Origin: Lates calcarifer
Lineage: Eukaryota; Chordata; Actinopteri; Centropomidae
NCBI RefSeq assembly: GCF_001640805.2
Contig: NC_066850.1
Coordinates: 2,395,059-2,459,058 of the forward strand
Direction: 5' to 3'
Length of the DNA stretch: 64,000 nt
The notes beneath the pieces were generated by a model that ran no database searches, was not told the origin of the DNA, and saw only the letters and a list, made by a program, of their open reading frames with translations. Positions 56,930 through 64,000 of this stretch are shown piece after piece. A program made the translations under genes and the position numbers. Numbering within the stretch: position 1 is the first letter of the stretch; each line of letters starts with the position of its first letter.

Positions 56930-57330
56930 TTGTGGTGCAAATACAGCAATTCGATTTATCAGGAGGATGTCACCCAGCATCTTATCACCGGAGCAGAATG
57001 TCCAAAGCAATTCAAAGACAGCTTGTCATACTTGCAAAAGTGGCTCCTCACCATGACTGACGGCTTGCCCACATTCAGCATGACCGTTTAGATGTGTGTC
57101 CTGCAAAGAACTTCACCGACAGGTTTCAGTGGGGTGGTGGGGAGGAAGTTGTGGAAGTAAATGTTCCTTCCCTCGGTCAGAGGAATCCGATTGGACCTTG
57201 GCGTTTGCCTGCAAACTGATACGACTGGCTGCTGCTGCAGTTTTGCTCCCGACGCTTGGTTACCCACCACTTGTCAGCCAGCTCCCATCATGCCTCATGC
57301 CCCTGCAGCTGTAGCTATGGGCAACACACA
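56930..57330. promoter_or_regulatory. Candidate conserved non-coding element
   Basis: G+C-richer, CpG-retaining sequence: CAGCATCTTATCACCGGAGC, CATGACTGACGGCTTGCCC, GGAATCCGATTGGACCTTGG. Overlapping open frames without known domains. Could also be an exon or part of an unrecognised element. Confidence 0.27.
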
Positions 57331-57845
57331 CCTTGTCACCAGTAGGAGCATGATAATATGCCCATGAGTTAAGTGCACAGGCTGTCGCATCCAGAACAAA
57401 TGCACCTCGTTTCACAGGTAAAAACACTTTTTTTTTCTTTTACGCCTGTCATGTCACATATGTAAACAGCACCAACTACACTGTTAGTAACTTCCCTACT
57501 GTCTCACCGTCTGACCACTTCCTGACACTAAATGGCACAAAATCCAATCGCAGCACAGGTTGTGGTGTGAAATGAGAACCAGCAGACGCCCACTAATATG
57601 ATCTGTCACAGTCTGTTGGAGGGGAAAAAATATGGAGCAGGGGGATGGCTCACCTTGATAAGCACAGGAGCTTTTCCTGTTTTTACATGAGTCAAATATG
57701 GATGTATGCGACAAAGATGTATCTCCTCCCACCAGACGCATGTTTTTCAAAGGACCCTCTTCTCCTTTCTTCTTCTCCCCGCCCTCCACTTCAACTCCTG
57801 CTTCCTCCATCAGTGTAACCAATTGCTTTTTTCCAGCCTGCTTTT
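57331..57845. other. No gene seen
   Basis: T-run at 57428-57436; pyrimidine-rich 57725-57800. The - strand frame 57496-57822 (Glu/Gly-rich) is a product of that bias. Confidence 0.42.
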
Positions 57846-57849
57846 AAAT

Positions 57850-58130
57850 TAGTCTGTCTCCCCATCTTCGCCTCTCATGTTATTTTCATAGGAGGCAATC
57901 CAAAGTGGATTGCATGTTAATTCAAATATGGGATCACTGTCCCTCACAAGAGATACTGGACAGAAAGCAATTGGAGCCCAGGAACAGGGTAGACATGACT
58001 GGCAGACAGGCCCCAAATGTGTCTCCTGCCGGGACGAGTGACAGAAAATGCAAATAATTTCCATCTCACTTAGCCAGTGTCTAGACACAGCTCTCTTCAT
58101 GACTTTGAAGCTACAGTACACTTTTCAATA
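57850..58130. promoter_or_regulatory. Candidate conserved non-coding element with octamer
   Basis: ATGCAAAT at 58048-58055 followed by AATTTCC (POU octamer), GCATGTTAATTCAAATATGG near 57911, and complex sequence throughout. Confidence 0.36.
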
Positions 58131-58339
58131 ACAATATATTGCAGGGTAGTTGTTTGAACAGTCTTTGATTTTTTTTTTTTCGCCGATCCATGGGTCACCA
58201 ACTTCATTATACATGGTGTCATTTATTATGCATCAGAGAAAGTAAAAAACTTCTCATTAAAGATATGATTAATTTGGAAAGGGCCCACATGCACACACTT
58301 CTAAAGAGTCATACACACATATACTGTACACACTCTAAA
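58131..58339. other. No gene seen
   Basis: 12-base T run at 58169-58180; short CA words near 58290-58330. Confidence 0.45.
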
Positions 58340-58700
58340 TGAAAAAAATCCTGGTCCCCCAACTCCTTGGACATGACATGAATCCACAAGCAGCAAGCCT
58401 GCTTTTTGGTTACAGCCATATTGATGAACATCTACATCCAATATGTTGCTCCATTGATTCTTCATTATTCCAATTCCCAGGACTATTTCATTGTGGCATG
58501 GCAGCAAGATGTACACAATTAATTTGTGCTTTCTATTAAAACCAAGTCATTAAAAGCATGCTGCACGACTATTTATAATTAAAATACCAGCACAAGCGAG
58601 AGGTGAAAGTCTCATTAGTATTGGTAGAACGCGTGGTTTCCTTGACTAATTTAAACAGCCAGTTTTAGCTGTTACTGTGATGATTTATGTACTCCACATA
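58340..58700. promoter_or_regulatory. Candidate conserved non-coding element, homeobox-rich
   Basis: ACACAATTAATTTGTGC near 58515, TATTTATAATTAAAATACCA near 58570, CGCGTGGTTTCCTTGACTAA near 58630. Non-repetitive with retained CpGs. Confidence 0.36.
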
Positions 58701-59075
58701 TTGTATGTACTAAAGGTTGGGAGTTCAGAGATGGCAATACAAGGAAAAATAGGTTTCTGTAATTTCAATTAATAGTAGATAACATCAAGGTCAATACAAT
58801 GTACGTAAAAAGCATGAATGCAGCATGTTATCCACTTTATCATATGCTAATAGGATAGTCCTTAGCTTCTTGAAGACCAATAATCTCCAAGCATTATCAT
58901 TATGAGCATGTTAGCGTTAGCGATGTTAGCGTTAGGCAAGAACTGTTGAGGCTAGCTTTATATCAATAATTAGCTGTTGTTTGTAAAAACCTAAATTATC
59001 AATGCCATTGATGGGTGAAGTCAAATTTACACAGTGGTATTCTAAATCCCTGGTGTTCTCTCTTAGCACAGAAAA
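58701..59075. other. No gene seen; 13-bp tandem duplication
   Basis: ATGTTAGCGTTAG at 58908-58920 and again at 58923-58935 (15-bp period), inside TTAGC-rich sequence that may be a small remnant of the GCTAAC-word repeat (58900-58965). Confidence 0.5.
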
Positions 59076-59079
59076 GTAT

Positions 59080-59320
59080 CAGTCTTTTGTCAATATCTGC
59101 GCTGAGTGTCCAGTGTCACAGACATAGATCTATGCCACGATAATGAGACGCAATTGATTAGCTGTGCTTCTCAAATGAGCCCTTCACAGGGAAATTGAAA
59201 TAACACACAGTCAAACCATACGGACATGATTAATGTTGTTTTGAGATTGGGATCTAGTGGTATTTACATAATCAGCAGGCGAGAATTAGTTATTTTCATT
59301 GCTGTGTTGTGTGTGTGAAC
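59080..59320. promoter_or_regulatory. Candidate conserved non-coding element
   Basis: GATAATGAGACGCAATTGATTAGCTG near 59140-59165 and ATTAATGTTGTTTTGAG, TAATCAGCAGGCGAGAATTAG near 59269-59290. Homeobox words and retained CpGs. Confidence 0.34.
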
Positions 59321-61175
59321 AGCAGCTCTCCTCTTACGTCAGCCTGATTATGTTGAATTGTGTTAAACTCTTGATTTCTCAAATGCTTTGATGAAGTGAT
59401 TGGGCAAATAATGAAGAGATTCTTGAATCAGAGGGAAAATTACTCAGAGAAAACATTACAAATAACCATAGTCAGAATGTATAGATGTGATCTAAATGTA
59501 CACTTCTGTAGACACAGAGGATGTATACAGTTTTTGTGCCCAAATGGACAAAACTGAGTCAAATGCAATCAAGATATAAGCAGAAAGTCATGCTAAATTC
59601 ATATTGGTCAATGAAAATACATAACATCACCTTGTTCCATCTGAGTCTCAGCTCCTTCAAACCAATGACAAGAATAAAGACCAAAACTCACATACAGAAT
59701 CTAATTTTGAAAATAATTGCTGTGTGGTCATGTAGATCCTCATGGCTCATAGTTAGAAGCTCATTAAGGCCTTATTGCTTTATGAAAATATTTTTTCATA
59801 TGTAAGATCTCATTTGATACTTGCTTGTGGCTTGTATATGAACTAAAGTTATGAAGAGTCACAAACTACAGAATGATCCTGTATTCCCTCACGGACCTTA
59901 AAACTTACTGATTGAATGTAGGGATGAAAGTGGGATTTGTAATTGTCAGGGCTAGATGAAATTAATTGCCCTGCACATCTTGGATGGTTTAACATAGAGA
60001 AATGAAAATTTCAGTGTGTTGTCAAAGAGGAGACTCTTTGTACATTGTAAAATTATATTAAAAATATATTATTGTAAAATAATAATCACAGATATATGTA
60101 AAGTTAGTAGTAGAGTGGTCTGAAAATTCATACAGGTTTGTGTCAACATAAAAACATGTGAATTTAAATTGTATGCAGTCATGCTTCATCGTCTCCATGA
60201 AAGACGTGTGCACACACACTGGGAAGTTGCGCCCTGGGACAACCAATGCTACTGTGTGTCCTCTGCTTGTTCCACCTTAAAAAGGTCACAGCATGATTTA
60301 TGCACCTGTTTTGTGAGTTAGATGGGAGCTGTTTGTGCTTTCGGGCACCTGACCGATCGAAATGTGAAATATGAAAATGAAATTCTGTTCATGAATTGAT
60401 TTACAAGGTTGAACCGTTATTAAGCCGCCTGTCTGAGAGTAGCTGGATAAATGCATACTGTGTGTTTTGTGTCTATTTGTGCGTTTATGTGTGTGCTGAT
60501 GTGCATGCTAGCTGATTTTAGCATAAATGTGTGCCTGGTGACATAGCATGAGTTTTTCATGTGTTTGTGTTCTCTTAGACATGGATATACACAAATATAC
60601 GCAAATTTCTGTGGCTGTGTAGTCACACTTTCCATTTCTCCATCTGATGCCAGCATCTGTCTTGACATGACAGTGCACTGCATTGGAGGCATGTTTTCTG
60701 TAACATGGCAGCTCGCAGGGGAGAGACACAGATGGCTTTTGACTTCCTAATGGTTCTGGATGGCCAGGGATGATGTTATTCTAGTTGACAAGTTGCTCCA
60801 TATCTGCTGTAATAAAATACCTGCACTATCTTTTTCATAAAAATTAGAATTTTCTTGTCAATGATTAATTAAACAATTAATTTTAGGGTGGCCTACATAG
60901 AAAAAAGAGTCGTTGGTGGGATTCCCAGATGAGTTTGTGTTTCCTTGTGAAACTTACAACAGACTTGAACAAAACTGTCTATGAGTACATTTTGAAAACC
61001 TTAATAAAATATGAGAAGTGTTTTATTTATCGTGTCCTCCCCAGTGATCTGTGTGCTATTAAGACACTCTTAGTGTCTTGTTAGATATATGTCAAGCACA
61101 CTTCAACTTATCCAAAGGAGATCTACATTCACATCAATTTTTGCTCGGATACAGAAAATCATAGAGCATATTTTC
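59321..61175. other. No gene seen; weaker CNE-like patches
   Basis: Patches at 60230-60420 (GGGCACCTGACCGATCGAAA) and 60640-60760 look more complex than their A+T-rich surroundings. TG-rich 60465-60500. No exon. Confidence 0.38.
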
Positions 61176-61179
61176 TTGT

Positions 61180-61760
61180 GTATTTACTAAGTAGCCACAC
61201 TAGCTAAAACTTCATTAATGAATATATTGGAAGTTAATGATATAGAATTAGATAAAACAAATGGCTCTTGCACTCCGGAGCTTTTAATTGAGAGCACACG
61301 GCAGTGCATTTGAGATAACGCATTCACGCCAGAGGTAAATAGATGGCACTTGTATGCACAAGCTTGTTTAGTGCGACAGCTGTGTTGGATACATTACTGC
61401 ATTAAATCAAACCCAATTACTGCCAGCTCATTGCCCCTATGCCCCGCGAGGTGTCTGATGCAAATGCAGAAATACACAATCCCTCAGTGTTATTGCATTT
61501 GGGGAAGGAATCTTACAATATGTGATATAAAAAATGGAGGGGGCAGATGTAAGCATGATGCACTAAATGTACACATAAATCCCGTTCAATTACGATATCT
61601 TCAACAGCTCCTCTGTTGCTGTTTCTCAGTACTTTTTGCTCTTGGGTTTGCCACGGTGTGCTGAGGAATTGCTCCGGTGTGGCCCAGAGTGCTGATGTTG
61701 TTTTTATTTGCTGCTGCAGCTGTGCTTTTTGTCACTTCAGAGGGTCAACCAACACGCTGT
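61180..61760. promoter_or_regulatory. Dense candidate conserved non-coding block
   Basis: Nearly 600 bases of complex sequence: TTCATTAATGAATATATTGG near 61211 (an inverted CATTAATG), CTTTTAATTGAGAGCACACG near 61281, GATAACGCATTCACGCCAG, CAAACCCAATTACTGCCAGC near 61408, an octamer ATGCAAAT at 61458-61465, and CAATTACGATATC near 61587. Many CpGs are kept. No splice-flanked frame is recognised; the + frame at 61350-61664 is likely chance. Among the strongest enhancer-like blocks by texture. Confidence 0.42.
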
Positions 61761-62395
61761 GATATCCGCTCCAGCACTTAGATGCACTATGTTACACTGA
61801 TGGAGGAGGCTTTTTGGGGACAGCACTACTGGGATTGGATCTGAGTGGTAACCTCTGAAATGGAACGATGTATGTGTGCGTGAGTGTGTTTGTGTGCATC
61901 GCTGAGAGTATGTTTAAAAAAGAAAGTGGGGCTGCACTGAATGACAGATGAATGGACAAGAAAAGGACAAAAAGGGAGCAGCAATATTTAGAGAATGTGA
62001 GGGCGCAAAACAAAGAGGTGGATTGAAAAGAGAGAAAAAGGTGGAAGACTTGAGACCCTCAGACAGCCAAATGGTAGAAAAGACTGCCACACACACCACA
62101 ACTGCGCAGAGCGCCATGCCACCAGTATTCTCCAGTGAGACACACCAGAGGTGTCTGTCAGGTCAATTAGTACGACTGTGCTTACATTTTCCACCTGACT
62201 TCCTTCATTAGTGTTTTTGTCTGCAGCTTTGAGCCTCCTTAATGTGTCTACATGTTCAGTCATACGTCATAAGCTTTTCCCTCACACTCTCAGCTTATGA
62301 AAGTAGTTAAGGTTTACCAAGAACCCAACCTACAGAAGGTCGCAGCTTTTATGCTGTGGGTTTTTAGCCATGCCACTGACTTCAGCCAGCCCGTT
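61761..62395. other. No gene seen
   Basis: Purine-rich on the + strand at 61915-62060. Opposing open frames reflect that bias. Confidence 0.42.
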
Positions 62396-62399
62396 AGTC

Positions 62400-62640
62400 A
62401 GTCAGTTGGCCAGACCACTTCAGTTCAGACATAAATATCTTAACAACTGTTGAGATATTACATTTTGCACAGGCATTCATGGTCCCCAGAGGACAGATTC
62501 TCCGGAGCCACAGTGAGGTTGACATGTTTAATTTTTCATAAAATCTCTTTGAAACTCCTGGATTGAGGTTTGGTGCAGGCATTCATGGGACCCAGATGAT
62601 GAACCCTAATGACTGTGGTGATTTTTTTTTTAATCTAAGT
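62400..62640. repeat. Interspersed fish repeat (GGCATTCATGGTCCCCAGAG type), copy E
   Basis: AACAACTGTTGAGATATTAC, CAGGCATTCATGGTCCCCAG, GTGAGGTTGACATGTTTAAT, then again GTGCAGGCATTCATGGGACC and GATGATGAACCCTAATGACT. The GCATTCATGG unit occurs twice, about 105 bases apart, as in the family's internal structure. It is in opposite orientation to copy D (29505-29715). Confidence 0.65.
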
Positions 62641-63635
62641 AATGCACAGAAAATGTTCACCTTTCCCCTAAAGCCTAAAGCACTGTGGTACAGCCTCACA
62701 AAGTTGCTGCCATGGCTGTAGCTTCTTACTCTTATTTAATTCTCCTACAAGAGGTTGGTGAGATTGCAAGCAGCTGTCAGATTGTCTCTTGTAGCTCTTG
62801 GTCTTTGAAGAAATCTGAACACAAACTTTTGACATCCTACTGCAGCTTTATAGTTAGTTTTGATTAATGTTTCTCTCTTTTTTATTTTCTGGATTTGACA
62901 GCTATATAACAAATATCTTGTGCTGGACAAATGAAGCAGACGGTCCTTTTTTGGATGCAGTTTTATCGTTTGAAGGAAGTATAATTATTTCATCAGTTCC
63001 TGCTCTTTGTTTGAGCCTTGTGTGGACCACTTAGCTATTTAGTTAATTCCTCCCCTTTGTTTTAGGGCCTCTTTGGGCCAGCGTGTGCTCTTAAATTTAT
63101 ACATCATTGTTGTGGGTCCAGACAGCACAATTACATTTATATATTCATCAACACTTTAAGCATTTTACCAAAAAGGACACTAGAAAAAGAGCTAAGGGAA
63201 GGAACAGAACTATAGTGGCATCTGTATAATCGCTGATAAATTGCAGTTTATGAATAAATGGGTATATTATAGGCATATTCTATCACTGGGCAAAATCAAT
63301 AGATGTCTGTACAATCAACAGAAGGTTCCTTTGCCTGTTCATTTATAGTCTATAGTTTTATTGATTGACTGTGTGTAAGTTGCTGAATAATCCTGGACTG
63401 TGGCAATTATGAACATTCCCAGTGGTCCACTTATGCATGATTCAAATTCTAGCAATGTCCAGCAATGACATGTCCTGTGATGTGAGATGGGAATGAGGCC
63501 AATATGCATCGACATATGTGCATATGAAACACTTGCCAGTCAGAGTCAGCTATGAGATCAGGGTGTAAGCCATTCCACAATTCAAGAAAACTGTGATCCA
63601 TCACCAAACATATGAAGAAAACCTGGATCAAGTCA
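62641..63635. other. No gene seen
   Basis: Unassigned A+T-rich sequence. Confidence 0.45.
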
Positions 63636-63639
63636 AGCC

Positions 63640-64000
63640 GTAATAATTGATGTCTTGACATTCAACGAGCACAACTCTCATTATCCTCAACTTGCAGCAT
63701 CTTACAGTTTGTAGTAATTTAAAATTATGTGAAAAGCACAAACGCAGCGTGAAATGCGAAGTCATTTGACTTTTTTTAAGGTTCCTGAAAACAGCGCTGT
63801 GGAGGTCCGCCTTTAAACGTGTGTTTTGATGTGTCACACTTTGAACACACACAGAGCGGCTGTTTTGTGGGGCCAGGAGATAAGAGGCAAAGAGGTTTGA
63901 ATGTGTGATAGGTAGGCAGGGCAGCGATTCCCTTTCAGGTTTGTTTCGGGCCACCTGCTGGGTCCTCCAAACGCAAACCCACATGGCAGATCAAAGCACG
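63640..64000. promoter_or_regulatory. Possible regulatory element running off the right edge
   Basis: More CpG and complexity than the preceding kilobase (ACGCAGCGTGAAATGCGAAG, AACAGCGCTGTGGAGGTCCG, GGTTTGTTTCGGGCCACC). The - strand frame 63628-63984 has no recognised domain. Cut by the window end. Confidence 0.2.

Noticed and set aside
1..64000. CRISPR array, operon, phage or plasmid features
   Set aside because: No regularly spaced direct repeats and no bacterial-type coding density; all evidence points to vertebrate nuclear DNA.

Overview
The window reads as vertebrate, almost certainly teleost fish, nuclear DNA. It is A+T-leaning (roughly 40% G+C by eye) and CpG-depleted, with short CA/GA/TTTA microsatellites. 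It also carries decayed copies of repeat families I know from percomorph fish genomes: a GCTAAC/TTAGC-word repeat, tRNA-derived SINE remnants, a Tol2-like hAT end, a LINE reverse-transcriptase fossil and several unnamed fish repeats. No bacterial, plasmid or phage gene is visible, and no tRNA, rRNA, known microRNA or CRISPR array. The open frames in both strands are short, overlap one another, and are what chance gives in sequence of this kind.

Only one place looks like the start of a protein-coding gene. At 160-250 there is a YY1-type element (AAGATGGCGCC), a short upstream ORF, an ATG in good context, 13 codons, and a splice donor (AAG|GTAATA). If real, a + strand gene begins here and most or all of the remaining ~63.7 kb is its first intron or introns. 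I could not name the protein or find a convincing in-frame second exon. Weaker exon-like segments are at 4514-4683, about 52225-52411 and 56280-56302.

Layout. 1-5000: candidate first exon, a GCTAAC-word repeat and two good CTCF-type motifs (1763, 4632). 5000-18000: mostly unremarkable sequence with scattered dense islands that look like conserved non-coding elements (CNEs), one CpG-retaining odd segment (9600-10290) and a 16-bp E-box palindrome (11667). 17800-20600: repeat-rich (a CpG-retaining block inside an old repeat, LINE fossil, hAT-like words). 20900-26800: CNE-like islands. 26900-30100: SINE and repeat cluster. 31500-33240: the densest CNE-like block. 33700-45400: alternating repeats, a strongly purine-biased tract (37200-37770) and CNE-like islands. 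45600-54500: more CNE-like blocks (45640-46560, 50160-51760, 53060-53500) and a promoter-like X-box/YY1/CCAAT cluster (54186-54357). 55000-64000: two repeats, and CNE-like blocks at 56930-57330, 57850-58700, 59080-59320 and 61180-61760.

Taken together, this looks like a gene-poor regulatory landscape: the long intron of a bystander gene, or a gene desert, holding many putative enhancers of a developmental gene that may lie outside the window. All CNE calls rest on sequence texture (complex, non-repetitive, with homeobox, octamer or E-box words). None is verified by alignment, so their confidence is deliberately low.
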